A stretch of DNA of 48,624 bases from Ectopseudomonas mendocina (GCF_008041835.1 NZ_VRYE01000099.1:1-48624); one strand, 5' to 3'. Counted from the stretch's first letter, positions 9,372 through 17,969 are shown. Notes: generated by a model from the sequence alone, not told the origin. Numbers and translations: made by a program.

Positions 9372-9791
9372 TTGGACTATATCCTTGTCGCCTACGCCTT
9401 CCGGGAAGAGCTTGAGAAGCAGAAGGGCTTGGATCAACTCCCGGACCACTTGAAGAAATTTCCATGTGGCTGCTGCGGCGTGGTGTCTGAACTGCTCGGT
9501 GACTATTTCAATACGCAGCTTGGGTTGCGGGTTGAGTATGTTTGCGGCGAAAAGGACGGTGGCTCTCATGCCTGGATTGAGTTAGATGGCGTCGTCATTG
9601 ACATCACCAGCGACCAATTCGAAGGACGCCCGCCGGTGTTCATCGCTGCAAAAGATAGCTGGTACACCTCTTGGGAAGAGGCATCGCGGAATTTTGCAAT
9701 CCACCATCCAAGTGCCTGGACATATCGCGAAGAGCGCGAAGTGCTTCGAAAGGTGCTCAGTAGTGCCGGGCTTCCCGATCCAGACGTATAA
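9372..9791 (+). CDS. Small Cys-His-Asp protein, transglutaminase/papain-like
   Basis: A 139-aa cytoplasmic protein (no signal peptide) that starts at TTG with GAGGAAAG eight bases upstream. Three segments line up as a possible Cys-His-Asp triad: PCGCCGVVSELLGDYF (Cys at the head of a helix), GGSHAWIELDG (His), and VVIDITSDQF (Asp). This order and spacing is typical of the transglutaminase-like and papain-like cysteine peptidase folds. The protein is short and free-standing, so substrate and role are unknown. It sits alone between integrase debris, which fits accessory cargo. Confidence 0.7.
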   Translation: MDYILVAYAFREELEKQKGLDQLPDHLKKFPCGCCGVVSELLGDYFNTQLGLRVEYVCGEKDGGSHAWIELDGVVIDITSDQFEGRPPVFIAAKDSWYTSWEEASRNFAIHHPSAWTYREEREVLRKVLSSAGLPDPDV

Positions 9792-9857
9792 GAAATCCCA
9801 CCCATAGCAGTTCGCGAAAACCGTAGCGCATGACTTTCCGAATTCAGTGTGCTCCCC

Positions 9858-10655
9858 TTATGCGCAACGCATGAGGCCGATGCGGTCAGGCTCGCCCCCT
9901 ACAGGGTAATAGCTGTGTTTTGCGAAACATTTGCAATGTTGGGAGAAGTCATGTCGTAGGTCATGGAAGTGGAGATCCTCAATTCCAAGCCGGAGCAGCA
10001 TGACTCGCCATGTGGTCTTGAGTCCGGCATTCGTGTAGGAGAACACCCGGCCATTGCCGGCAACACCTAGCTGGATTAAGGCGTCTCGGGCCTTGATGGA
10101 GAGAGGGACATCTCGGCGTGTCCCGTTCTTCGTATCGGGGAGATGTGCAATGCGCGTTTTGAGGTTGATGTGTTCCCACGCGAGGTTGAGGATCTCACCT
10201 TGCCGCATCGCTGTTTCCAGGGCTACGACGATGATCGCGTAGAGCTCGGAGTTCCCATAGTTGTGGGCGTAACGGAGGATCAGGCGTTCCTCTCTGGATG
10301 TCAGCCGACGCTCACGGCCAGGCGGCATTTTAGGTTTTCTAACCTTGAGGACCGGATTGTCATCGCAGATGCCCCATTCGATACGACCAAGCTCGAACAG
10401 ATTCGACAGCAAGGACATTTCGAGGCGAACGGTAGCCGGCGAGATCTGTTGACCAGTCTTGCCATTGAGCTGCTGAAGCCTTTCATCTCTGTAGGTCGCG
10501 ATGTCAACAGATGTGATCTCGCGCACGATTTTCTCACCCAGGAGCGAGTTGGCTATCTGCTGAATGCGATAGCATTCTTGCTTGTAGCCCTTCTTGAGAA
10601 TCGAGACTTTCTCACGGTAGTGATTAAGGGCTTCGCGAAGAGTCTTGGTTGTCAT
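9858..10655 (-). pseudogene. Tyrosine integrase truncated before the nucleophile
   Basis: A 265-aa reading frame with a normal phage-type integrase N-terminal core-binding region and catalytic start: Arg in ALETAMRQGEILNL and the box FHDLRHDF. Directly after HDLRHDF the sequence loses similarity (a Cys/His-rich tail with a stop), so the GH...Y segment carrying the nucleophile Tyr is missing. The break is abrupt, as expected from deletion or insertion of unrelated DNA near 9960. It overlaps the XRE gene upstream by 32 bases, so the pair was probably one operon. It should be inactive as a recombinase. Confidence 0.75.
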
Positions 10656-10914
10656 GCATCTCGTCCAACTGACTTTGGATGTGACTGGCGAGCTCTAGAA
10701 CGCTCAAGCCGAACACGTCGCTAAGGGAAACGATAGTGTCAAGCGTGGGCGAACGCTCCCCGCGCTCGAGGACCGAGATGTAGGTGCGATCTAGACCAGC
10801 TTCAAACCCAAGTTGCTCTTGAGTGAGGTTGGCAGTTTTTCGCAGGTTTCGAAGTGCGCGGCCAAAGGCCACGTTGTGATTACGAAAATGGATAAGGCTG
10901 TCCCAGCTTGACAC
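10624..10914 (-). CDS. XRE-family HTH transcriptional regulator
   Basis: A 96-aa protein with a canonical lambda-Cro/XRE helix-turn-helix at residues ~18-72 (LRNLRKTANLTQEQLGFEAG, then LDRTYISVLERGERSPTLDT). It directly precedes and overlaps the integrase gene, so it probably controls that gene and itself. A near-perfect palindrome 40 bases upstream of its start is a plausible autoregulatory operator. The G+C-rich codon style matches its neighbours. Confidence 0.88.
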   Translation of the reverse strand: MSSWDSLIHFRNHNVAFGRALRNLRKTANLTQEQLGFEAGLDRTYISVLERGERSPTLDTIVSLSDVFGLSVLELASHIQSQLDEMHDNQDSSRSP

Positions 10915-10954
10915 GCGAAAAGCTGGAATTTTGGGGATTCAGACTATAGTCGTC

Positions 10955-10972
10955 TTCCGCTTATAAACGGAA
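10955..10972. promoter_or_regulatory. Palindrome TTCCG(C/T)TTATAA(A/G)CGGAA, candidate XRE operator
   Basis: An 18-bp palindrome with one mismatched pair, 40 bp upstream of the XRE start. A second short palindrome, GACTATAGTC at 10942-10951, gives a possible minus-strand -10 (TATAGT). Binding by the adjacent XRE protein is inferred. Confidence 0.4.
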
Positions 10973-11126
10973 TTCGTCCCTCTCTTGCCCTGCTCGCTTC
11001 TCGTATTGATGTCTTCACAAGATCGGCTTTGCATGCAACGACTTGAATTTCATCCCCCCCCTTTCAACTGATTCAGGCCTACCCACCAAGTAATCTGCAG
11101 CCCTGTTCTTTTGTCTTGGAGCTGCA

Positions 11127-11483
11127 ATGAACAACGATTTTCTCAAGCGCGTTTCCCAGTGGATCGTAGGGGAAGATACGGGTCTTTCCGCTATAGCGAT
11201 TTGGTCGAGCATGATGGGCGTCCAGCCCGAGGATGGCTTCAGCACACCGTCCGATCCTACTGACCTGGGTCGATGCCTGCGCCTGCTGGAACTGGTACCC
11301 GAGTGGAAGGCGCGAATCTCGGAGATGGCCATCCACGGACGCGAATGGGCTGCTCTCGTTTCGCACTGGGAGGAACTCCATCAGCTGATGGACGATGAGG
11401 TGGGGATCGACTGGAGTAAGGGGAACAGTGCCCTGCGCACCTACGAACGAATGAAGGCCATTCAAGGACATCATCGAACCTGA
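11127..11483 (+). CDS. Unrecognised 118-aa protein
   Basis: A soluble acidic protein of 118 aa with no signal peptide or membrane segment, rich in Trp and predicted helical (WAALVSHWEELHQLMDDEVG). The ATG is preceded by GGAGCTGCA. It is the first gene of a long plus-strand run of accessory genes. I recognise no family. It is supported as a gene by its start context, codon style, and the intergenic motif directly after its stop. Confidence 0.65.
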   Translation: MNNDFLKRVSQWIVGEDTGLSAIAIWSSMMGVQPEDGFSTPSDPTDLGRCLRLLELVPEWKARISEMAIHGREWAALVSHWEELHQLMDDEVGIDWSKGNSALRTYERMKAIQGHHRT

Positions 11484-11497
11484 ATCACATTCGCACG

Positions 11498-11512
11498 GGT
11501 TCTGGCACAGCC
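11498..11512 (+). promoter_or_regulatory. Shared intergenic motif GGTTCTGGCACAGCC
   Basis: One of four plus-strand occurrences of TTCTGGCAC (one as TCTCTGGCAC), each upstream of a gene (others at 14915, 19315, 21870). It lies about 100 bases ahead of the methyltransferase start. It may be a promoter element or operator of the island. Confidence 0.35.
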
Positions 11513-11608
11513 GGAGCACCCTGATCATTTCCGGGTGATCAATTGGCCAGTTGGCCAGCTCCATCGAACCGCCGCGAGAAATCTGCGGCCGCGAGTGAGA
11601 ATGAAACG

Positions 11609-12889
11609 ATGCGCACCACCCGACTCAAACACAAAGTCAGCGCCCCGGGCCAGGGCGAACTGTTCGCCGTCGACCAGATTGCGGGCATCTACAAGGCCAA
11701 CCCCGACAAGCCCCTGACGAACACCGCGCTCTACGAGATCGTCACCAATCACCTTGGCGTTTCTACGGAAGCCTTGAACGAGCTTGCGCCTGTTGGGGAG
11801 AGCGGGCAGAAACACAGCCTGGTTCGCCGCGCTATCCGGTGGACTCAGCAATCTCTGAAACAGATGGGTATCATCGAGCGGGTCAACGGAGAGCGCGGCG
11901 TGTGGCGCTTGACCGAAGATGCCAAACGCGACCTCAATCCAGCGAAGTCTGGTGTGAAGGTGCTCGGCTTTCGTACTGACCTGGGCCTGGCGATCTGGGG
12001 GCCAAGCGCGGATATCTTCAAAAGGCTCACTGTACCGGTCGTGCTTGCGCTCCAATCTCCGCCGTACCCGTTGAGGAAGGAAAGGGCTTACGGCAACCCT
12101 GATGAGCGGGAAATCGTCGACTTCATCTGCGCCACGCTCGAGCCTGTGGTCGAGGCGCTGGCAGAAGAAGGCAGTCTCGTCTTGAACGTATCGCAGGATT
12201 GCTTCCTCCCGGGACTACCGGCGCGCTCGACCTATGTGGAGCGCCTGGTGCTGGAAGTCTGTGATCGATTTGGACTCTACCTGATGGACCGGCTCATCTG
12301 GGAGAACCCCGCGAAGGCTCCGGGGCCGGTACAGTGGGCTTCGAAATCCCGTCAGCAACTCAATGTTGGGTATGAGCCTGTACTCTGGTTCGCAAAGAAC
12401 CCGCTGAAATGCAAATCGAACAACAACCGTGTCCTCCAGCCGCATTCCGAACGGCATCTGCGGTTGATCCAGAATGGTGGCGAGAAACGCCACACGAACT
12501 ACGGTGATGGCGCATATCGCCTACGCCCGGGCAGCTTCAGCAACGTGACTGCCGGATCGATCCCGAAAAACGTGATCACCCGTGGACACCGTTGCGGCTA
12601 CGGCACTCAACACCGCAAAGCAGCAGAGGCCCTTGGCCTGCCGACCCACGGTGCCCCGATGCCGTTCTCTATCCCAGAGTTCTTGATCCAATTTCTGACC
12701 GAAGAAGGCGATCTTGTAGTGGACGCTTGGGCTGGTCGCAACATGACCTCCCTGGCAGCCGAGTTGCTCGGGCGCACCTGGATGTCGGGCGAACTGATGC
12801 TGCAGCACATCCGCACTGGTGCTGAATTGTTCCGTGGACGGCCAGGGTTCTGGCTCAATCCTCAGATCGCTGCTGCTTTTGGCCGCTGA
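11609..12889 (+). CDS. Site-specific DNA methyltransferase with winged-helix N-terminus
   Basis: Starting at the ATG at 11609, the protein is 427 aa. The N-terminal ~100 residues resemble the Mrr N-terminal winged helix (TNTALYEIVTNHL, then RWTQQSLKQMGIIERV). Catalytic motif IV, SPPY, is at ~150-153, and the AdoMet-binding motif I equivalent, DAWAGRNMTSLAAELLG, is near residue 371. Motif IV thus precedes motif I, the permuted order of beta-class N4-cytosine/N6-adenine methyltransferases. SPPY is common in N4-cytosine enzymes. The usual FxGxG reads WAGRN. No restriction enzyme is adjacent, so it may be an orphan methylase that protects the element on transfer. Confidence 0.82.
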   Translation: MRTTRLKHKVSAPGQGELFAVDQIAGIYKANPDKPLTNTALYEIVTNHLGVSTEALNELAPVGESGQKHSLVRRAIRWTQQSLKQMGIIERVNGERGVWRLTEDAKRDLNPAKSGVKVLGFRTDLGLAIWGPSADIFKRLTVPVVLALQSPPYPLRKERAYGNPDEREIVDFICATLEPVVEALAEEGSLVLNVSQDCFLPGLPARSTYVERLVLEVCDRFGLYLMDRLIWENPAKAPGPVQWASKSRQQLNVGYEPVLWFAKNPLKCKSNNNRVLQPHSERHLRLIQNGGEKRHTNYGDGAYRLRPGSFSNVTAGSIPKNVITRGHRCGYGTQHRKAAEALGLPTHGAPMPFSIPEFLIQFLTEEGDLVVDAWAGRNMTSLAAELLGRTWMSGELMLQHIRTGAELFRGRPGFWLNPQIAAAFGR

Positions 12890-13043
12890 TTTACACGAAG
12901 GTATTTCGACTAACCCCCGTCCCGTTATCCTCACCAGTGATGGCGCGCCGTGGGGTTGGCCCTCCAGCTGGGGCGGATTGACAGCTATGCAGCCTCCTAA
13001 GTCCTGACAATGGCTGGGATTCAACACAACGGAGAAAGGCGTT

Positions 13044-13991
13044 ATGCGTGACACATGGGCAAAGGTCCTTCGCTTCAGTTTGGACTGCCTCGGGCATCCG
13101 GCCTCCCTTGGTCATATGCTGCAGCAAAACCGCGATCTGAGGTTCGATATACCAGGGCAACCCTGTTCGATTGCCTCATCGGAGGTCGTTCGGTGGCACG
13201 AGTGGGGCAAGGGGAGCTACTTGACCGGAAACTGGCGAGCACCGGGGGAGCTGCTTGGATGGAAGGCTGTTGGAACCGAATTCTGCAGCTACCACCACAC
13301 CATCGATTCGCTGGCCAACGTTGGCTACACAGAGATCGTCGAGTCCTGGGAGTGTGAGATCCAGGATGTCCAGGGGCTTTGTGCCTCCAAGTCGGAGCTT
13401 CGAGATTTCGAGAGCCTCGATGCTATGGCTGTGGCCAGGACGCAGTATCTCGTAGGGGAGATCACTCACGCGAACCTTGAAAAGAGCCTGGGGTGGTACG
13501 AGATCCGCATCCTTCATCGCGACTCCACCGACGACTTCTTTGCATGCCACCAGTGGGACGGCCGAGTTTTCTTGATGAACTCTGGGGGTTCCCATCATTT
13601 CGTGGCTGGCCGCTACCTGGCTGCCCGGTTGGAAGTTCCCGTTCCTCTGAAAGGCCTTCTGCGCGTCCACCGCCTTTCTCAGGCCGCGGTGTCTCGGCTG
13701 GTTGGCGAGTATGAGGTGTTTGCCCTGAATGATGATTCAGAGGCTTTCCAACGATTCTTCGATGCAATGAGGGAATACCGGGCCGGTTTCCTTTGGACAC
13801 CGTTGCCTCGCCACCTCGACGGCCGGGCGGTATTTCTCCCTCGAGGGGATGCAAGGGCAATGAGGATAGTTCCCTTGATGCGCGCGGCGGGCCACTTCGA
13901 TCTGGGTGCGCACCTCCAGGAACTATCTGCCAGGCCAGTACGTCTCCCGCGCATTGCCTCAGCTCGCCGGCAGATGGAGCCTGTTGAGTAA
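13044..13991 (+). CDS. Unrecognised 315-aa protein
   Basis: A soluble protein preceded by GGAGAAAGG. It has no signal peptide, clear motif or catalytic signature. It contains conserved-looking aromatic and His-rich segments (EFCSYHHTIDSL, then SHHFVAGRYLAARLEVP). The stop is 3 bases before the next start (13995), and the two following genes are equally tightly packed, so 13044-14893 is likely one operon. The 150-bp space upstream contains no other gene. Confidence 0.7.
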   Translation: MRDTWAKVLRFSLDCLGHPASLGHMLQQNRDLRFDIPGQPCSIASSEVVRWHEWGKGSYLTGNWRAPGELLGWKAVGTEFCSYHHTIDSLANVGYTEIVESWECEIQDVQGLCASKSELRDFESLDAMAVARTQYLVGEITHANLEKSLGWYEIRILHRDSTDDFFACHQWDGRVFLMNSGGSHHFVAGRYLAARLEVPVPLKGLLRVHRLSQAAVSRLVGEYEVFALNDDSEAFQRFFDAMREYRAGFLWTPLPRHLDGRAVFLPRGDARAMRIVPLMRAAGHFDLGAHLQELSARPVRLPRIASARRQMEPVE

Positions 13992-13994
13992 CCT

Positions 13995-14294
13995 ATGGAT
14001 AGCCAGACCCCGACTTGGAGAGAGTTCAGGCCGAGCAGCTGGACGCGCCGGGATATGGCGGGTGCGGCCCAGCCGCATGATGAAAACGATCAGCCAGAAG
14101 CCGACTATTGGCTGGCGTGGCCGCCGTACATTACCGGTGACAAGTCGGATATTGGTCATCCCTCGAAGGTGATGCGCCGTCGATTCCGCTCCCGCGAAGC
14201 TGCGATGGCGTATGCCGACCGCACCTGGCCCATTGATCCTAACTCTACCTGGCCGACTTCGCCTTACCGGCCTCAAGCTCGAGAAGACTCATGA
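13995..14294 (+). CDS. Unrecognised 99-aa protein
   Basis: A small hydrophilic, Trp/Pro-rich protein (WREFRPSSWTRRD, DYWLAWPPYITGD, TWPIDPNSTWPTSPY). It sits 3 bases after the previous stop and overlaps the next gene by 4 bases (ATGA), which supports real translation. No family recognised. Confidence 0.6.
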   Translation: MDSQTPTWREFRPSSWTRRDMAGAAQPHDENDQPEADYWLAWPPYITGDKSDIGHPSKVMRRRFRSREAAMAYADRTWPIDPNSTWPTSPYRPQAREDS

Positions 14295-14893
14295 ATACCT
14301 TCGCCGTAGATGCAGAGTCCCTAATTGCGGTTGCCATCCCCGAGCAGGTTGTCACCTCCTCATTGAGCCCCATCATCGAGATCCACACCGCTGGCCTCAA
14401 CGACCTTCCCTACCCCCTGTCGACCGCCACGCTTTGGGTGGCATGCTGTGAGTCATGGCCTCATGCCGATCCAGACTGGGAGGGGATGTATTTCATCAAC
14501 CTGGCGATTCAGGCTGATCACATGTTCTCCCAGGTTGGGCCCGACAATCAGTTCCTGACGCTGGATGTGAGGCCGGGGACCGTTTTTCTGACCAATCCTC
14601 TGGCCCTTCACTGGCTGCAGCCGAGCGATAAGCAATTGAACCGGATCGCGGAAGGACTGCAGGAGCGACGTACTGGCTACATCGGCCTGCAGTGGGAAGT
14701 CGCCTATCACGAGATAGATGCGAAGGTTCTTTGGTTGAAGGAAGAGTTAGTGAAGCTCGGAAACGTCGAGCAGCTGGGCTGCGACATTGCCCCCTTGCTT
14801 ATCCAACCGGAAGCGGACTATGTCCAGCCCCCACCTGGTCACGATTTCGTAATTGGCCCGGAGGTTCGGGCTTTGCCCCGCCGTAAGAGCTGA
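14291..14893 (+). CDS. Unrecognised 200-aa protein
   Basis: A soluble protein starting in the ATGA overlap with the preceding gene, third member of a tight three-gene run. It contains WVACCESWPHADPDWEGMYF and LTLDVRPGTVFLTNPLALHW. The second recalls 2OG-oxygenase or cupin-like strands, but no metal-binding triad can be assigned. Function unknown. Confidence 0.65.
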   Translation: MNTFAVDAESLIAVAIPEQVVTSSLSPIIEIHTAGLNDLPYPLSTATLWVACCESWPHADPDWEGMYFINLAIQADHMFSQVGPDNQFLTLDVRPGTVFLTNPLALHWLQPSDKQLNRIAEGLQERRTGYIGLQWEVAYHEIDAKVLWLKEELVKLGNVEQLGCDIAPLLIQPEADYVQPPPGHDFVIGPEVRALPRRKS

Positions 14894-14914
14894 CCAACCA
14901 TACCAAGCGGCACC

Positions 14915-14925
14915 GGTTCTGGCAC
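14915..14925 (+). promoter_or_regulatory. Shared intergenic motif GGTTCTGGCAC
   Basis: Second copy of the motif, 39 bases upstream of the ATG at 14964, in the only sizeable gap before the adenine-methylase-like gene. GAATAC 14 bases later is a weak -10 candidate. Confidence 0.35.
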
Positions 14926-14963
14926 AACCTATCCCACCGAATACTGCGCCCATCTAGCAACTG

Positions 14964-15758
14964 ATGGAGCGCAGTATGTCACCCGCAAAGCAGCACACCG
15001 ACAACCTGGCCAAGCTCATTCATTCGGTGGGCTACCACCCACCCCGCGAGGTCTTTCAAGACTTCTGCGAGATGGCAGCCGTGGCGGTCTCAAACGCAGT
15101 AGACGTGCTCCACCGTGAGACCCGGGAAGCCCAGTACATGCGGCTGATCCAAAGGTACAAGCCGAAGGATCAACACCTATTCCGTGCAATGCTCGATGAG
15201 TTACAGCAGGCCCTGGAAAAAGACCCCAGCGATATCTTGGGAAGGCTGTTCATGGAGGTAGGCGGCTCGAATTCTCGGAGTGGACAGTTTTTCACCCCAG
15301 AGTCGATCAGCCAGGTCCTTACGGACCTGACTCTTGCTGATACAGGACATGTCCAGAGTCTTATCGAGGAGCGAGGGTTCATCACCCTTTCCGAACCCTC
15401 TTGTGGGGCTGGTGCGATGGTCATCGCGTTTGCACTTCGCCTGCGAGAATTGGGCATCAACTACCAGCAGCACCTGCACGCCACCCTGGTCGATATCGAT
15501 TGCAGGGCCGTCCACATGGCGTATCTGCAACTGAGTCTTTTGCATATTCCTGCCGTGGTGGTGCACGGAGACACCTTGACCCTCAAGCAGCACAGCAGTT
15601 GGTACACCCTCGCCCACGCCATGGGCCTCTTTGGGATCAAACTGCGCCGGGGGTTTAGTTTGGACAGTGCAAGGGGGCGGGAGTTGATTGGCAATCAATC
15701 TGGCCAGGAGGACGCCGACTCTTTGCATGAGCGGAGGATGACCATGGCGATCGGCTGA
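14964..15758 (+). CDS. N6-adenine methylase-like protein lacking the NPPY motif
   Basis: A 264-aa protein matching the HsdM-type methylase core. It has SGQFFTPESISQVLTDL (the QFFTP lead-in), then AdoMet motif I in EPSCGAGAMV, then VDIDCRAVHMAYLQL and HGDTL. In active N6 methylases a (D/N)PP(Y/F) motif follows shortly after GD(S/T)L. Here the sequence continues without any NPP, so catalysis is doubtful. The protein is also shorter than HsdM. It could be an AdoMet-binding decoy or antirestriction protein, or a regulatory subunit. A second in-frame ATG lies at 14976. Confidence 0.8.
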   Translation: MERSMSPAKQHTDNLAKLIHSVGYHPPREVFQDFCEMAAVAVSNAVDVLHRETREAQYMRLIQRYKPKDQHLFRAMLDELQQALEKDPSDILGRLFMEVGGSNSRSGQFFTPESISQVLTDLTLADTGHVQSLIEERGFITLSEPSCGAGAMVIAFALRLRELGINYQQHLHATLVDIDCRAVHMAYLQLSLLHIPAVVVHGDTLTLKQHSSWYTLAHAMGLFGIKLRRGFSLDSARGRELIGNQSGQEDADSLHERRMTMAIG

Positions 15759-15876
15759 TCACCTCTCTTGTTCAGCGTCATCCAACGGACGGGAATTTGC
15801 GCGTGACCCTTTGACTTTGGAGCATCGGAAGCGGCCGTTATCCTCCCTTCTTCGATGTAAACCCAGGGGGATCGGT

Positions 15877-16608
15877 GTGAACGAGAAACAGAATGCGCTG
15901 ATGGCCGTTGCAGTTGGTGCCGTGGTGCTCGCGTTTTCCGCGGGCGGCTTTTTCATTGCTCTGGACGCGAAGAAGACGGCCGACCAGTACGCCAGAGAAG
16001 TCGATCAGCTGAAGCAAGAGATTGCTGATCTACAGGGGCGTGCCGGCGAGGCCGATGCCAAGATCGAGGGTGTGGTTAGGCTGGTGAAGGAAGTGGTCGA
16101 GCTTGCTCGCAGCCCTGCGGCAGCCGGCAAAGATGGTAACGGGAAGCCTCCGTCGTCTGAGCACGCCAGCCCGCTGGGAGCAACTACTGGCGAGGCCAAG
16201 TCTGACCCAGGATCTACTACTACCCCAAGCGTCGGTACCGGAGTCAGCGGCCCCAAGACCAAGGCTCTGGCCGAGCTGCTGGACAATGAACAGAAAGTCG
16301 ATGGCCCGGTCACTCCTGACAAAGTCGATAGCCTGCTGGTGGAGCGGATCAGTAGCAACTGGCACCGTCCGGCTAGTGCAAAGGATGGCATGCAGGTCAC
16401 CATCGAAATCGAGATGGATCGGAAGGGCGTGATCAAGCAAGTCCGTGTTCATCAGTCGAGCGGCAATAAGGCCTTTGATACCTCCGCGGTCAAAGCAATC
16501 CAGGACGTCAAGGCAATCCCGGAAATAGCCTCCCTTCCCACCGACGTGTACCAGAGCCTCTACAAGAACAGGAAAGTGCTCTTCACCCCCGAAAGTCTTG
16601 GGAAATGA
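15877..16608 (+). CDS. TolA/TonB-C-like inner-membrane protein
   Basis: Starting at GTG 15877, behind CAGGGGG, the protein is 243 aa. Residues ~8-28 form one membrane helix (ALMAVAVGAVVLAFSAGGFF), ~30-75 a coiled coil, and ~80-140 a Pro/Ser/Thr-rich linker. Residues ~145-240 match the TolA C-terminal fold (VERISSNWHRP, then VTIEIEMDRKGVIKQVRVHQ, SSGNKAFDTSAVKAI). This is the TolA layout in miniature: anchor, periplasmic stalk, C-terminal domain. No tolQ/tolR/tolB neighbour is present, so it may act with the host Tol-Pal or TonB machinery, or in surface exclusion or phage/colicin interference. Confidence 0.8.
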   Translation: MNEKQNALMAVAVGAVVLAFSAGGFFIALDAKKTADQYAREVDQLKQEIADLQGRAGEADAKIEGVVRLVKEVVELARSPAAAGKDGNGKPPSSEHASPLGATTGEAKSDPGSTTTPSVGTGVSGPKTKALAELLDNEQKVDGPVTPDKVDSLLVERISSNWHRPASAKDGMQVTIEIEMDRKGVIKQVRVHQSSGNKAFDTSAVKAIQDVKAIPEIASLPTDVYQSLYKNRKVLFTPESLGK

Positions 16609-16665
16609 TCGCGGTACAGCCTAAGCCCAGTTCGGCCACCGCTGCGCCAATAGGAGTTTCGACCA

Positions 16666-17460
16666 GTGCGCCGCCTTACCCACCATACTGACGACCCCGC
16701 CGAACAGGTGCCTCTGGACCTGAGCGAGGACCAGCGGGCCGCCATCCAGGCCACAGTCAAGAAGGCGCAGCAGAGTCTCGCCATTTTGCCGTTCCTTCTT
16801 GAACAGAGCACCGTGCCTGGCCTGACCCGTGCCCAGGCGCGCATGGCGATGGAAACGACCGAATTTGAGCTGGCCACCCTAGGCCGTTCGCTAGGCGTCG
16901 ACACTGAGGCGGGAACGACCATCGAGCAGCGCTTCGGGGAACTGCGTCAGGCCAACATGCGCATCCGCGACTTGGAGGCGCTGCTGGGCCAGCAGATGCC
17001 ATCTGAGGCTATACAGCCGGCTCTGGGCAACTTGGCCCGACACCTGCGCAATTGGTGGCGGCTGGAGGGCTTCGGCCATACCAGTGAAATTCAGTTCGGG
17101 GAATACAGCTTGCAGGTGAAATTTTCCTTGCAGTCCCTTTCTGCTCGACCGCTCATTGCCGGCGCTGAGCATCTGTCCCACGCCGAGCGCAAGGCGCTCT
17201 GGCTGGCCGGCCTGGAGCGCCGTGGCTTTGTCCTGCACGACGACGACGGGAAAGGCGTGACCGACTGCCCGGCATCCCGCGATGCACTTCGGGCGCTGTT
17301 TGCCGAGCGCTTCCCGGGGACGCACAAGATCGCCCAGTTCGTCAGTCGAGAAGGCGACCACGCTTCCAAGCTGGTCAGCGTCGAGGTGTACGTCTATGAC
17401 CTGGCGCAGATCCTAACCTTGCCGGTGCCGTCGCCGAAGACCCAAGACGTTGACGCCTGA
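16666..17460 (+). CDS. Unrecognised 264-aa helical protein
   Basis: GTG start with GGAG upstream. The N-terminal half is charged and helical (EDQRAAIQATVKKAQQSLAI; RFGELRQANMRIRDLEALLG), suggesting a coiled coil. The C-terminal half is mixed alpha/beta (SEIQFGEYSLQVKFSLQ). No membrane segment, signal peptide or enzyme motif is visible. It sits in the same orientation as its neighbours with short gaps. Function not recognised. Confidence 0.65.
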   Translation: MRRLTHHTDDPAEQVPLDLSEDQRAAIQATVKKAQQSLAILPFLLEQSTVPGLTRAQARMAMETTEFELATLGRSLGVDTEAGTTIEQRFGELRQANMRIRDLEALLGQQMPSEAIQPALGNLARHLRNWWRLEGFGHTSEIQFGEYSLQVKFSLQSLSARPLIAGAEHLSHAERKALWLAGLERRGFVLHDDDGKGVTDCPASRDALRALFAERFPGTHKIAQFVSREGDHASKLVSVEVYVYDLAQILTLPVPSPKTQDVDA

Positions 17461-17495
17461 ACCCATTGATCAGGTCAAAATAAGAGAGGAGGCAT

Positions 17496-17969
17496 ATGCC
17501 GAGTCCCGAGCATGACAAGCTGACAGCCATGGGGGCCAGGTGGTTCAAGAAGAACGGCTTCCCTGTGGTTACTACCGAAATTTGGGCAGCAGGGAGCCGT
17601 GAGCGGCCCGATGTTCTGGGATTCCGTTCCATGTGTTCCGGAGTGATTGAGGTTAAGGTCAGCCTCAGTGACTTCCGGGCCGATCGCTTGAAGCCGGAGC
17701 GGGTTTCCGGAGGCTTGGGCAATTATCGTTTCTACCTCTGCCCGGAGGGGTTGATACGGCCGGAAGACCTTCCTGCCCGTTGGGGCTTGCTGTACGCAAA
17801 AGGAAGATCTGTTGTGCCAGTGGTTAGCCCCCCTGGTAACCTTTGGCCAGGCGTCCCCCGTAACGCGCTCGAGGAGGACCTGGCGGCTGAGTGGCTCCCC
17901 TTCCTTCACCGCCCCGACCTCGATGCGGAACGGGCCGCCCTCTTCTCAATCGCGCGCCGGCTCAGTTGA
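17496..17969 (+). CDS. MmcB-like PD-(D/E)XK nuclease-fold protein
   Basis: A 157-aa protein preceded by AGAGGAGG. The core reads TEIWAAGSRERPDVLGF followed by GVIEVKVSLSDFRADRLKP, giving the PD...ExK signature of PD-(D/E)XK nucleases. The order E-IKSS-x-DF-x-D and the later GLLYAKGRSVVPV strongly recall MmcB (DUF1052), a family linked to DNA repair. Length and layout agree. The following PLD-family gene starts 55 bases downstream, so the two nuclease-like genes may be cotranscribed. Its activity here is unproven. Confidence 0.78.
   Translation: MPSPEHDKLTAMGARWFKKNGFPVVTTEIWAAGSRERPDVLGFRSMCSGVIEVKVSLSDFRADRLKPERVSGGLGNYRFYLCPEGLIRPEDLPARWGLLYAKGRSVVPVVSPPGNLWPGVPRNALEEDLAAEWLPFLHRPDLDAERAALFSIARRLS

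Noticed and set aside
11498..11512. Reading the TTCTGGCAC motif as a sigma-54 promoter
   Set aside because: TGGCAC fits the -24 element, but none of the four copies has the required TTGC(A/T) at the -12 spacing.
13176..13860. Minus-strand frames of 130-165 codons opposite the 315-aa gene
   Set aside because: They overlap a tightly packed plus-strand operon and show shadow-type composition.
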